The notes below the pieces were generated by a model. It saw only the letters and a list, made by a program, of their open reading frames with translations. It made no database searches and was not told the DNA's origin. A stretch of DNA of 32,018 nucleotides from Cryomorphaceae bacterium (lineage in GTDB: Bacteria > Bacteroidota > Bacteroidia > Flavobacteriales > Schleiferiaceae), in assembly GCA_013205365.1 (NCBI GenBank), contig JABMNC010000043.1, positions 1 through 32,018 on the forward strand, read 5' to 3'. Position 1 is the stretch's first letter, and the number at the start of each line of letters is the position of its first letter. Position numbers and translations under genes: made by a program. Positions 1-9,363 of this stretch are shown here, one piece after another.

Positions 1-180
1 CTCAGCCTCAATCTTTTGGCCATAAACGCTTACCTCATCTCCGGACTGCACTAAATCACCGAGAACGGCAATTCTCCCGTTGATACGAACCGCAGAGGCT
101 TCAATAGCACGGTCCGCTTCGCGCCGGCTGCAAATACCGTGGCTGCTAATGTATTTGTTTAGGCGAATCCCAGGCTCCAC
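1..180 (-). CDS. S4-domain RNA pseudouridine synthase (RluB/RsuA-like), 5' part only, truncated by window edge
   Basis: Reverse-strand translation from GTG at 180: VEPGIRLNKYISSHGICSRREADRAIEASAVRINGRIAVLGDLVQSGDEVSVYGQKIEAE, a typical S4 domain; in-frame TAA just upstream (about 203-205); not in the ORF track because it is partial. Confidence 0.8.
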   Translation of the reverse strand, partial: MEPGIRLNKYISSHGICSRREADRAIEASAVRINGRIAVLGDLVQSGDEVSVYGQKIEAE

Positions 181-208
181 GTTGTCTCGAAGGTTGGGTT
201 CTTAGTAC

Positions 209-964
209 TTACTTCTGGAGCGATCCAAAAACCTTGCGCAGAAGTTCGGAGGTTCTTCGAACGGGGTCGCGGCGAATGCGCTCCTCTTCCTTAGCAATTT
301 CACTAAAGAGGGCTTCGGTCGCCTTTTGATTCACATAGGCCACCAGGTCGGTCTGAATGTCTTGGGTTCGTCCCAGAAGGCGTTTATTTTGGTTGATTGC
401 ATTAGCCAGGGGTTCCCAGTATCGTGCAATTTCAACCTCATCCAGCGCGGACTGTACCGCCGGTCGAAACGCTTCTTGAAGGGGTCGCTCCGTTTCATTG
501 CGCAGATAGCGTGTTGCGGAACCCTCTCCTCCGCGAAGAATTCCAAAGGCGTCGCGAACCGACATGCCAACCACGGCTTGCTTGAAGATAGGAAAAGACT
601 TGGAGGCTGCGCGCTCGGCACCCTCGTTGAGTTTCTCTTTCAGCTCTTGAATTTTGGGCATTAATGCCGCTCTCAAAAGTGGATTTGCGTTAATCTTCGC
701 CTCAATATCGGCAACCTCCGGGGGCAGTGCCAGGCGGTAAATCGCTGAGGTGGCAAAGCCTCCGCTAGCACCCAGAAGGTCAGAACCTGTCTTAACCCCT
801 TGTGTTAATGCTTCTTTAAGTCCGTCCGAAGCGTCGGTCTCGGTGAGAGCCTCTGCAGACTTTGGCAAAAACTTTCCCGCAGCCTTTGATACTCCTGTAG
901 GAATTTTTATTTGAGCCTGGCAGGACAGGCTAAGCAAGACTGCTGAAAGAAGGATTACGCGCAT
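209..964 (-). CDS. DUF4197 family secreted/lipoprotein-like protein
   Basis: 251 aa ORF, N-terminal signal (MRVILLSAVLLSLSCQAQ), DUF4197-type motif LKEALTQGVKTGSDLLGASGGF. Confidence 0.8.
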   Translation of the reverse strand: MRVILLSAVLLSLSCQAQIKIPTGVSKAAGKFLPKSAEALTETDASDGLKEALTQGVKTGSDLLGASGGFATSAIYRLALPPEVADIEAKINANPLLRAALMPKIQELKEKLNEGAERAASKSFPIFKQAVVGMSVRDAFGILRGGEGSATRYLRNETERPLQEAFRPAVQSALDEVEIARYWEPLANAINQNKRLLGRTQDIQTDLVAYVNQKATEALFSEIAKEEERIRRDPVRRTSELLRKVFGSLQK

Positions 965-990
965 AATGAATAGCTATTCAAAGACCTTGC

Positions 991-2268
991 CTAAGACCAA
1001 ACAAATAGGGGACGGCCTGCCATCATGGCCTTAACCTTATCCCCTACGCGCCGCTGAACCGCGAGATCTTCGGGCTGGCACAGCACGTCGTCAATGAGAT
1101 CAACAACCGCTTCCATGTCGGATTCAACCAGGCCACGGGTGGTCAAAGCGGGAGTTCCAAAGCGAATTCCGCTCGTAACAAAGGGAGACTTGTCGTCAAA
1201 GGGAACCATGTTTTTGTTGGCGGTGATGTGAGCGGCCACTAAGGCGTTCTCGGCCAGCTTACCCGACACGTTCTTGCTGCGCAGGTCCACAAGCATTAAG
1301 TGGTTGTCGGTTCCGCCACTCACAATATGGTAGCCTCGATCAACCATGGCCTGGGCCATGACCTTTGCATTGTTTCGCACCTGGCAGATGTATTTAAAGT
1401 ATTCCTCGCTTAATGCCTCACCATAGGCTACTGCCTTGCCGGCGATGACGTGCTCTAGGGGTCCGCCCTGAATACCCGGAAAAACAGCCATGTCGAGCAA
1501 ATGCGACATCATGCGAACTTCTCCTTTTGGGTTGGTTTCGCCCCAGGGATTTTCAAAATCCTTGCCCATCATGATCATTCCGCCGCGCGGACCACGGAGC
1601 GTCTTGTGCGTAGTGGTGGTCACAAAGTGGCAGTGCGGCATGGGGTCGTTGAGAAGCCCACGCGCAACCAAACCCGAAGGATGGCTTATGTCTGCAAGAA
1701 GCAATGCGCCAACCTCGTCGGCAATGCTGCGAAATTCGGCGTAATCCAAGTCACGGCTGTAGGCACTTGCGCCGCAAATTATCATTTTTGGCTTCTCGCG
1801 CTGGGCGATTTCGCGAATGGAGGGATAATGAAGCGTGCCGGTCTCGCGTTCTAGGCCATAAAAGGTGGCCCGGTAGGTCTTGCCGCTGAAGTTGACCGGG
1901 GAGCCGTGCGTGAGGTGCCCTCCATGGCTGAGGTCAAAGCCGAGGATGGTGTCACCCGGCTTAAGGCAGGCAAGGTATACTGCGGCATTGGCCTGAGAAC
2001 CACTGTGGGGCTGCACGTTGACGTACTCCGCATCAAAGAGTTCCGCGGCGCGGTTGCGGGCGAGGTCTTCTACTAGGTCGACTATTTGGCAGCCACCATA
2101 GTAGCGCTTGCCAGGGTAGCCCTCTGCGTATTTATTGGTTAATACTGAGCCTACAGCCTCCATTACGGCAGGCGAAGTGAAATTTTCGGATGCAATTAGT
2201 TCAATGCCTTCAATTTGGCGTTGATTCTCAGCAGTAATAAGGTCGAATAGGGCGGAATCGCGATGCAT
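991..2268 (-). CDS. glyA: serine hydroxymethyltransferase
   Basis: 425 aa; [38 protein letters not shown] and [14 protein letters not shown]-lysine motif. Confidence 0.97.
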   Translation of the reverse strand: MHRDSALFDLITAENQRQIEGIELIASENFTSPAVMEAVGSVLTNKYAEGYPGKRYYGGCQIVDLVEDLARNRAAELFDAEYVNVQPHSGSQANAAVYLACLKPGDTILGFDLSHGGHLTHGSPVNFSGKTYRATFYGLERETGTLHYPSIREIAQREKPKMIICGASAYSRDLDYAEFRSIADEVGALLLADISHPSGLVARGLLNDPMPHCHFVTTTTHKTLRGPRGGMIMMGKDFENPWGETNPKGEVRMMSHLLDMAVFPGIQGGPLEHVIAGKAVAYGEALSEEYFKYICQVRNNAKVMAQAMVDRGYHIVSGGTDNHLMLVDLRSKNVSGKLAENALVAAHITANKNMVPFDDKSPFVTSGIRFGTPALTTRGLVESDMEAVVDLIDDVLCQPEDLAVQRRVGDKVKAMMAGRPLFVWS

Positions 2269-2297
2269 AGCGTGTAACTTGGCGTAAAAATACGGCC

Positions 2298-3542
2298 ATG
2301 GTCAGCTTTATTCCGGTTTTAGCGCATTCAGATTTCAGCTTTTCTAATCTTCCGTGGGCTGCGGTCCGCTGGAGCGACGGCAGCATTCATCTTGCGACGC
2401 GGATTGGCGACCGAGTGCTGAGCCTCAAAGCCCTTCGCGCTGCGGGAAAGCTCGCGTCTTGGCCTGAGCTCGACCTCGAAACGTTTAACCGCTTTATAGA
2501 TCGGGGTCCCGAGGCCTGGAGCGCAGTTCGGGCGGAACTCATTGAAGCCTATCGCGAGGGATCCAGCTGGGAACATGATTCAAAACGAGCCCTCTGTGAA
2601 TGCGACTGGCAGGATGCTCCTGCGGTGCTGCCCGTGAGCATTGGAGACTACAGTGATTTTTATGCCTCGCGGCAGCATGCCACCAACGTTGGAATGATGT
2701 TCCGAGATCCCGAAAATGCCTTGCTGCCCAATTGGTTGCACCTCCCGGTGGGCTACCACGGCAGGTCTTCAACAATATCCGTAAGCGGTACCGACGTGGT
2801 TCGCCCCAACGGTCAGCGCAAGGGCCCCAACGATCCGACCCCGGTATTTGGACCTTCGGTAAAAATGGACTTTGAGCTCGAGGTCGGAATCATTCTGCGC
2901 GGCGGACCTACGGATGCTTCATGGATATCCGTGGAAAAGGCCGAGGAGCATATTTTTGGCTTTGTTCTATTCAACGACTGGTCTGCGCGCGACGTGCAGC
3001 AATGGGAGTACGTTCCATTGGGGCCTTTTTTAGGCAAAAACTTTGCTTCGACCATGAGCCCTTGGATTGTTTCTTATGAGGCTCTACAAAACAGCCGATG
3101 CGCCGGCGAGGCCCAGGAAGCCCCCCTCCCACTGCCCTACCTGCAGCAGAATCGAAGTTCCTCGCACTGGAACATTGAGCTTGAGGTTGCACTTGCTACC
3201 CCCGACGGGCAGGAGACGGTGGTTTCTCGATCGAATTCAAGCAACCTTTATTGGAGTTTTGCTCAGCAGATTGCCCACCACAGCATCAACGGCTGCATCA
3301 TTCGGAGCGGAGATTTAATGGCATCGGGAACCATTAGCGGCAACGACCCTGATTCCTTGGGCTCGATGCTGGAGCTGTCTTGGAATGGTAGCAAGCCCCT
3401 TGCGCTTCACGACGGCAGCAGCAGAACCTTTCTTGAAGACGGCGATACCGTAGTACTGCGAGGAAGAGCCCAAAACGGCGGCCGAATAGGCTTTGGCGAG
3501 TGCCGCGCGGCCCTTTTACCGGCAAAGCGATGGCAGAAGTAG
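2298..3542 (+). CDS. fahA: fumarylacetoacetase
   Basis: 414 aa; [70 protein letters not shown] motifs. Confidence 0.95.
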   Translation: MVSFIPVLAHSDFSFSNLPWAAVRWSDGSIHLATRIGDRVLSLKALRAAGKLASWPELDLETFNRFIDRGPEAWSAVRAELIEAYREGSSWEHDSKRALCECDWQDAPAVLPVSIGDYSDFYASRQHATNVGMMFRDPENALLPNWLHLPVGYHGRSSTISVSGTDVVRPNGQRKGPNDPTPVFGPSVKMDFELEVGIILRGGPTDASWISVEKAEEHIFGFVLFNDWSARDVQQWEYVPLGPFLGKNFASTMSPWIVSYEALQNSRCAGEAQEAPLPLPYLQQNRSSSHWNIELEVALATPDGQETVVSRSNSSNLYWSFAQQIAHHSINGCIIRSGDLMASGTISGNDPDSLGSMLELSWNGSKPLALHDGSSRTFLEDGDTVVLRGRAQNGGRIGFGECRAALLPAKRWQK

Positions 3543-5725
3543 ATTTCGTTAAGGTAGTCAGGGCTCAGTACAGGGCCTTACTTAAGTCTGTTACCGACCG
3601 AGGTGCAGACAAAGACGACCTGGACCTAATAAAGCGGGCCTTCAAGGTAGCCGAAGACGCCCACAAAAACGTGCGACGAAAGTCGGGCGAACCCTACATC
3701 ACCCACCCTCTTGCGGTTGCGTTGATTGTATCTCGCGAAATTGGTCTTGGCCCCCTGTCGATTGCTGCTGCACTAATGCACGACGTGATCGAAGATTCCG
3801 AGTACACCAAAGAGGATTTAGATCATTTGTTTGGGGCCAATGTGGCTTACATCGTTGAGGGCCTGACTAAAATTCAAGGAATTTTTGACATGGATACCTC
3901 CATGCAAAGCGAGAATTTTAGAAAGCTCCTTATCAGTATTAGCGACGACGTGCGGGTAGTGCTTATTAAGATGGCAGACCGGCTGCACAACATGCGCACG
4001 ATGGACTCCATGAGCCATTCGAAGCAGCTCAAAATTTCGTCGGAGACGATGTACATTTTTGTGCCCCTGGCCCACCGAATGGGCTTGTATTCGTTTAAAC
4101 AGGAGTACGAAGACCTGAGCCTGAAGTATCTAGAGCCTGAAGTATATAAAGATTTAGAGCAAAAGATGAGCGATGCCGAAGAGCTTGATGGGGGCTACCT
4201 CGAGCAATTCAGTATGAGCCTTGAGGATTTGCTGCACTCAGAAGGCTTTCAGTTCTCCCTAAAAAGGCGCACCAAGGGAATCTACAGCATACGCCGCAAA
4301 ATGGTCAACCAAGAGCTGCCCTTTGAGGAGGTTTACGACAAGTATGCCGTGCGGATCATCCTGGATGCCGGAACAAAGCGAGAAATGGCCGAAATATGGC
4401 GAGCTTATTCGCTCATTACCTCGATATACCGACCCAATCCGCGGCGGCTTCGCGACTGGGTTACGACCCCAAAGGCCAACGGCTACGAATCGCTGCACAT
4501 TACCGTGATGGGCCCTGAAGGCCATTGGATTGAGATTCAGATCCGCTCTAAGCGCATGGACGACCATGCGGAGCAGGGCTATGCCGCACATTGGCGGTAT
4601 AAAGAAGACGGCTCGGGCAGTACCGCCCTGGATTCATGGATCAGCCGAATAAGAGAAGTTATTGAAGGTCAGTCTGATAATGCTATTGAGTTCGTTGACA
4701 ACTTCAAGATTCAGCTGCTTACCGACGAAATTTTTGTCTTTACCCCCAAGGGCAAAATGCTAACCCTCCCCAAGCACTCTAGCCCCCTCGATTTTGCCTT
4801 TGAGATCCACTCTGACTTGGGAATGAATACCCTGGGAGCCAAGGTTAATGGCCAGCTTGTGTCCCTGAACTACATGCTTCAAAGTGGCGATCAGGTTCAA
4901 GTGATTAGCAGCGAAACCCAAAGTCCTCAAGAGTCTTGGCTCGACTGGGTCAATTCTCCCAAGGCAAAATCCAAACTACGGTCCTACTTTAGGGATCGAC
5001 TCCGCACCAACGAGTCAGAAGGGAAAGAGCGGATGGAGCGCTTGCTGCGGCGGGCCAAGATTGAGCCCAATCAGTCGACTATACAGCGAATGCTCAATTT
5101 TTATGGACTGCGCACCCCTAAAGAACTCTACCTCAAGTTTGGCAAGGGAGAGCTGGACGGTACTCGATTGAGGGAGTTTTTGCGCGAAGACCGCGGCGGT
5201 TTTTACCAATACATTATTCGCCGATTTCGACCCAAGAACAAGGACGGTGCGGTAAAAGAAGTAAGTTCGGCCACCGGCGTTCTTTTTGGCCCCGACGAAG
5301 TGGTACTAGAATGCGAACTTGCCACCTGCTGCCAGCCCATTCACGGAGACAGCATATTTGGCTACATCGAAAAAGACGGAATTCAGGTGCACCGAACCGA
5401 CTGTCCTAAGGCTCTTAAGTTGCAAAGCCAGTTCACGGAACGGGTGATCAAGGCCATTTGGAATCTTGGGAGCCGTCCGGGCTTTAATGCCCTGCTTCGT
5501 TTTTCTGGAATTGACTCTAAGGGCTTGATTCTAAAGGTCACCAAGGTAATTTCTAGCGACATGCAAATTGACATTCGGGCCCTTCATATTGACGGAAGCG
5601 ACGGGGTTTTTCAAGGCACAGTGAGTGTAAACGTCTCGGACCGAAGCCACCTGACCGACCTGGTGCAGCAACTAAAGGCCGTCAAGGGCATCGATCGGGT
5701 CGATCGAGAGATTTCTGCCCATTAG
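3530..5725 (+). CDS. bifunctional RelA/SpoT-type (p)ppGpp synthetase/hydrolase
   Basis: HD (HDVIEDSEYT), synthetase (RRTKGIYSIRRKM, EIQIRSKRMDDHAEQGYAAHW), TGS and C-terminal ACT regions. ORF opens at 3500 but MAEVDF at 3530 fits better; overlaps fah by 13 nt. Confidence 0.95.
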   Translation: MAEVDFVKVVRAQYRALLKSVTDRGADKDDLDLIKRAFKVAEDAHKNVRRKSGEPYITHPLAVALIVSREIGLGPLSIAAALMHDVIEDSEYTKEDLDHLFGANVAYIVEGLTKIQGIFDMDTSMQSENFRKLLISISDDVRVVLIKMADRLHNMRTMDSMSHSKQLKISSETMYIFVPLAHRMGLYSFKQEYEDLSLKYLEPEVYKDLEQKMSDAEELDGGYLEQFSMSLEDLLHSEGFQFSLKRRTKGIYSIRRKMVNQELPFEEVYDKYAVRIILDAGTKREMAEIWRAYSLITSIYRPNPRRLRDWVTTPKANGYESLHITVMGPEGHWIEIQIRSKRMDDHAEQGYAAHWRYKEDGSGSTALDSWISRIREVIEGQSDNAIEFVDNFKIQLLTDEIFVFTPKGKMLTLPKHSSPLDFAFEIHSDLGMNTLGAKVNGQLVSLNYMLQSGDQVQVISSETQSPQESWLDWVNSPKAKSKLRSYFRDRLRTNESEGKERMERLLRRAKIEPNQSTIQRMLNFYGLRTPKELYLKFGKGELDGTRLREFLREDRGGFYQYIIRRFRPKNKDGAVKEVSSATGVLFGPDEVVLECELATCCQPIHGDSIFGYIEKDGIQVHRTDCPKALKLQSQFTERVIKAIWNLGSRPGFNALLRFSGIDSKGLILKVTKVISSDMQIDIRALHIDGSDGVFQGTVSVNVSDRSHLTDLVQQLKAVKGIDRVDREISAH

Positions 5726-6330
5726 GGCATCCCAATGTACTTGTGCGCTTGAAGGCCAAGGCGCCATTGGGGCTTGGACTCCAGGTATGCAATGATTTTG
5801 GGTAAATTTTGATCGCGACGTGACCATTCCGGCTGAAGGAAGCGTTCAATTTGCGGCCCGCACTGAGCGGAATGCATTTCTGCCCACTTAAAATCGTCGT
5901 CGTTGTAAACAATTACCTTGAGTTCATTGGCCAAACCATACCACTCGGGTTTGGGCGATTTATTTTTTTTAGGCGAAAGGCAGACCCAATCCCAGCTGCC
6001 CGTAACGGGATAGGCACCACTCGTTTCGAGATGAACCTTGAGTCCGCGCGCTTTGAGGCCTTCGGTGAGCGGACCCATGTCCCACATCAAGGGCTCACCC
6101 CCGGTGATGACCACGGTAGTGTCGTTGGGGCCTGGCATCTGAATGAGGTCCTCGAGTTCCGTCAAGGGATGAACACTCGCATCCCAGGATTCTTTGACGT
6201 CGCACCAATGGCATCCTACGTCGCAGCCACCGATCCGCATAAAAAACGAAGAGCGGCCCGTGTGTGCTCCTTCGCCTTGAACGGTGCGAAATGCCTCCAT
6301 GAGAGGCAATGCCTTGGATTTAGAGACCAC
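5722..6330 (-). CDS. queE: 7-carboxy-7-deazaguanine synthase (radical SAM)
   Basis: MEAFRTVQGEGAHTGRSSFFMRIGGCDVGCHWCDVKESWD with radical SAM Cx3Cx2C; VITGGEPL. Confidence 0.95.
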   Translation of the reverse strand: MVSKSKALPLMEAFRTVQGEGAHTGRSSFFMRIGGCDVGCHWCDVKESWDASVHPLTELEDLIQMPGPNDTTVVITGGEPLMWDMGPLTEGLKARGLKVHLETSGAYPVTGSWDWVCLSPKKNKSPKPEWYGLANELKVIVYNDDDFKWAEMHSAQCGPQIERFLQPEWSRRDQNLPKIIAYLESKPQWRLGLQAHKYIGMP

Positions 6331-7174
6331 GTGCAGCTCGTAGCGTATTCATAAGAAGTCCGACTCGGGTCATTAGACCAACCCCTCCGGGGACCGGCGT
6401 TATGGCCGAGGCGACGGGTTCGACCCCAGCAAAGTCTACGTCTCCAACCAGCTTACCTTCTACCCTAGTGATGCCTACATCGATGACGACTGCACCAGGC
6501 TTGACCATGCCGGCCGTTACAAAATTGGGTTTGCCTGTCGCCGCAACAAGAATATCGGCTGATCGGCACAATTCCTCTAAATTGGTGGTACGGCTGTGGG
6601 CCATGGTCACCGTAGCGTTGCCCATTTCGGTATTGCGGCTCAAGAGTATGCTCATTGGCATTCCCACGATGTTGCTACGGCCTAGCACAAGGGCATTTTT
6701 GCCCGCAGGGCTGAGTCCGAAATGCTGAAGAAGAAGTATGATTCCATAGGGAGTCGCAGGTAAGTAGGTGGGCAAGCCAAGAACCATAAGCCCCACATTT
6801 TTTGGATGAAAGCCATCGACATCCTTGACCGGATCAATGGCGAGAAGTACTTCGTTAGAATTGATTTGCTTGGGCAAGGGAAGCTGCACAATGAAACCGT
6901 CTATATTGGGATTACGATTGAGTCCGTCCACCTGCTTGAGCAAATCCTGCTGGCTGCAGTCAGATGCCAACTCAATGAGGGTTGACGTGAAGCCCACCTC
7001 TTGGCAGTCGCGGACTTTACCTCGAACGTAGGCTTGGCTCGCGGGGTCATTCCCGACCAATACGGCTGCAAGGTGCGGAGCACGTCGGCCCTGAGCCAAA
7101 AGCCCGGCAACTTCTTTGCGGATTATGGACTTCCAGGACTGGGCCGCTTCACGACCGTTGAGAATTAGGGCCAT
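6320..7174 (-). CDS. folD: methylenetetrahydrofolate dehydrogenase / cyclohydrolase
   Basis: 284 aa; VGNDPASQAYVRGK, GFIVQLPLPKQ, VLGRSNIVGMP, VDVGITRVEGKLVGDVDF, PVPGGVGLMTRVGLLMNT. Confidence 0.97.
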   Translation of the reverse strand: MALILNGREAAQSWKSIIRKEVAGLLAQGRRAPHLAAVLVGNDPASQAYVRGKVRDCQEVGFTSTLIELASDCSQQDLLKQVDGLNRNPNIDGFIVQLPLPKQINSNEVLLAIDPVKDVDGFHPKNVGLMVLGLPTYLPATPYGIILLLQHFGLSPAGKNALVLGRSNIVGMPMSILLSRNTEMGNATVTMAHSRTTNLEELCRSADILVAATGKPNFVTAGMVKPGAVVIDVGITRVEGKLVGDVDFAGVEPVASAITPVPGGVGLMTRVGLLMNTLRAARGL

Positions 7175-8505
7175 TATTTTATGCGGTTCATCATAGACAT
7201 GAGCTGGCTGCGACCGCCCGGCCCCTGCATCATCTTCATCATTCGACTCATTTCGTCAAACTGCTTGATCAGTTTATTGAGGTCTGAAACAGTGCGGCCG
7301 CTTCCTTGCGCAATGCGGATTCTTCGGCTGCCGTTAATTATACTTGGATTGCTACGCTCTGCAGGAGTCATGGAGCGTATCATGGCCTCAAGGTGCTTGA
7401 ACGCGTCGTCAGGAATGTCCATTCCCTTCATGGCCTTGCCGACTCCCGGAATCATGCCCATGAGGTCCTTCATGTTGCCCATCTTCTTAATCTGCTGAAT
7501 CTGCTCGAGAAAATCATCAAAACCAAACTTATTGGTGGCAATTTTCTTGTTGATTTTGCGATTGGCCTCCTCGTCAAACTGCTCCTGCGCCCGCTCCACC
7601 AAAGAAATGACGTCTCCCATTCCCAAAATTCGGTCGGCCATGCGGTCGGGATGAAAGACATCCAGGGCATCCATTTTTTCGCCAGTCCCGATAAACTTAA
7701 TGGGCTTTTGGACCACCTGGCGAATGCTAAGGGCCGCTCCGCCGCGAGTGTCGCCGTCTAGCTTGGTCAGAATTACCCCGGTAAAGTCCAAAACATCGTT
7801 GAATGCTTTGGCCGTATTCACGGCATCCTGGCCGGTCATGGAGTCTACTACAAATAGAATTTCTTGGGGCTGAGTGGCCTCTCGAATCGACGAAATCTCG
7901 CGCATCAAAACCTCATCCACCGCCAGGCGACCGGCCGTATCGATCAGAAGGTAGTTGAATCCGTTTTGCTTGGCGTAGGACTGCGCCTCTCGAGCAATTT
8001 TTACTGCATCCTTCTCGCCTTCAATGCTAAATACCTCGACACTTATCTGCTCGCCAAGCGTTTTAAGCTGGTTAACCGCAGCCGGACGGTGCACGTCGGC
8101 AGCAGCCAAAAGAACCTTGCGGCCCTTTTTGCGCTTGAGCATGCTGCCAAGTTTTGCCGTGAAGGTGGTCTTACCCGAGCCCTGAAGGCCCGCCATAAGT
8201 ACCGTTTGAAGTCCGGTGCCTGAGGCGAGTTCGCTGGCGGTTCCGCCCATGAGTTCGGCGATCTCGTCGCGCACAATTTTGACCATCAACTGGCCAGGCT
8301 CCAAGGACTTGAGCACGTTTTGGCCCATTGCGCGGTCTTTGACGCGGTCGGTAAAGTCCTTGGCGAGTTTGTAGTTTACGTCGGCGTCCACCAGGGCACG
8401 ACGTATGTCTTTGACGGCTTCGGCTATGTTGATGTCCGAAATTTTACTGCGTCCCGACAAACGGTGCAGCGCGGAATCAATTTTTTCGCTCAGGGATTCA
8501 AACAT
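7174..8505 (-). CDS. ffh: signal recognition particle protein (SRP54)
   Basis: 443 aa; GLQGSGKTTFTAKL, DTAGRL, TKLDGDTRGGAALS, Met-rich C-terminus. Confidence 0.98.
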   Translation of the reverse strand: MFESLSEKIDSALHRLSGRSKISDINIAEAVKDIRRALVDADVNYKLAKDFTDRVKDRAMGQNVLKSLEPGQLMVKIVRDEIAELMGGTASELASGTGLQTVLMAGLQGSGKTTFTAKLGSMLKRKKGRKVLLAAADVHRPAAVNQLKTLGEQISVEVFSIEGEKDAVKIAREAQSYAKQNGFNYLLIDTAGRLAVDEVLMREISSIREATQPQEILFVVDSMTGQDAVNTAKAFNDVLDFTGVILTKLDGDTRGGAALSIRQVVQKPIKFIGTGEKMDALDVFHPDRMADRILGMGDVISLVERAQEQFDEEANRKINKKIATNKFGFDDFLEQIQQIKKMGNMKDLMGMIPGVGKAMKGMDIPDDAFKHLEAMIRSMTPAERSNPSIINGSRRIRIAQGSGRTVSDLNKLIKQFDEMSRMMKMMQGPGGRSQLMSMMNRIK

Positions 8506-8513
8506 AATCCCGG

Positions 8514-8521
8514 CAAAGTTA
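8514..8521 (-). promoter_or_regulatory. Bacteroidota -7 box TAACTTTG, 8 nt upstream of ffh start
   Basis: Plus strand reads caaagtta; its TAA is the pirin stop codon. Confidence 0.65.
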
Positions 8522-9244
8522 GGCTACAGCGGGGAGCATCAGGGGCATGTCTATGGCCAAAATGAAGCAGGACGTCAGCGCTTCTACCGATGCTTCGGGC
8601 GCTTCGCTCAGGGCGATTCCGTCACGGACTTCTAATGCCTGGCCCGCAATTAGCGCGGAGCCCTCAATTACAAAGAAATAAACTCCATTGCCGCTTCGTT
8701 TGGTCGCGTAGCTTCTCGTGGTGCCGGCCTTCATTCGGGTCAGCGAAAACCAAGCCTGCTGGTGAATGGGCATGGCATCCCCCTGCCCCAAAGGATTCAC
8801 CACCGCATGCCATTCTTGGTCAAGTGCCGCAAGGTCATAAAAGCGCTGCTCGTAGCGTGGCTCCACATCCCGACGCTCCGGGAATATCCAAATTTGAAGG
8901 AGCGAACAGGGTTCGGTCTTGCTGGCATTGTATTCAGAGTGCACCAACCCCGTTCCTGCGCTCATGGCCTGAACTTCGCCCATGCGAAGCACCTCTTGGT
9001 TCCCCATCGAGTCCTGATGCTCTAAGGCTCCCGACAGGGGAATCGTCACAATCTCCATGTTGTCGTGCGGATGCTTGCCAAAGCCCGTTCCGCCGGCAAT
9101 CCAGTCGTCGTTGAGCACACGCAAAACACCGAAATGGTCGCGCGCGGGATTCCGGTAGGACGCGAACGAAAAGGTGTGCGAAGTTTTGAGCCAGCCGTGG
9201 TCGGCGTATCCTCGGGATGCGGCGGAGTGAAAAACAGTCTTCAA
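8519..9244 (-). CDS. pirin family protein
   Basis: KTVFHSAASRGYADHGWLKTSHTFSFASYRNP, GFGKHPHDNMEIVTIPLSGALEHQDSMGN. Best start is TTG at 9244 (family N-terminus), not the ATG at 9331 proposed by the ORF track. Confidence 0.9.
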   Translation of the reverse strand: MKTVFHSAASRGYADHGWLKTSHTFSFASYRNPARDHFGVLRVLNDDWIAGGTGFGKHPHDNMEIVTIPLSGALEHQDSMGNQEVLRMGEVQAMSAGTGLVHSEYNASKTEPCSLLQIWIFPERRDVEPRYEQRFYDLAALDQEWHAVVNPLGQGDAMPIHQQAWFSLTRMKAGTTRSYATKRSGNGVYFFVIEGSALIAGQALEVRDGIALSEAPEASVEALTSCFILAIDMPLMLPAVA

Positions 9245-9347
9245 TGGTGCATTTTTTAGCTGCGTAAAGTTCGAGTACCATGGTCTACTTTTTGCTGCTT
9301 GTCTTAAATATTTTGGGCCCCTTGGATTCACTTGGAACTAAAAAAAC

Positions 9348-9355
9348 TACCTTTG
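9348..9355 (+). promoter_or_regulatory. Bacteroidota -7 box TACCTTTG, 8 nt upstream of dihydroorotase-like start; possible TTG -33 at 9322
   Basis: Exact TAnnTTTG; TTG 23 nt upstream. Confidence 0.7.
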
Positions 9356-9363
9356 CAGAGTCT

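Noticed and set aside
5851-6354. 167 aa plus-strand ORF inside queE
   Set aside because: Antisense to a confident radical SAM CDS, no domain similarity.
8590-9114. 174 aa plus-strand ORF inside the pirin gene
   Set aside because: Antisense to pirin; composition looks like a shadow ORF.
9280-9363. N-terminal extension MVYFLLLVLNILGPLDSLGTKKTTFAES of the dihydroorotase-like ORF (looks like a signal anchor)
   Set aside because: A -7 box TACCTTTG lies inside it and the family N-terminus fits MIYGEF at 9364; the extension is most likely intergenic.
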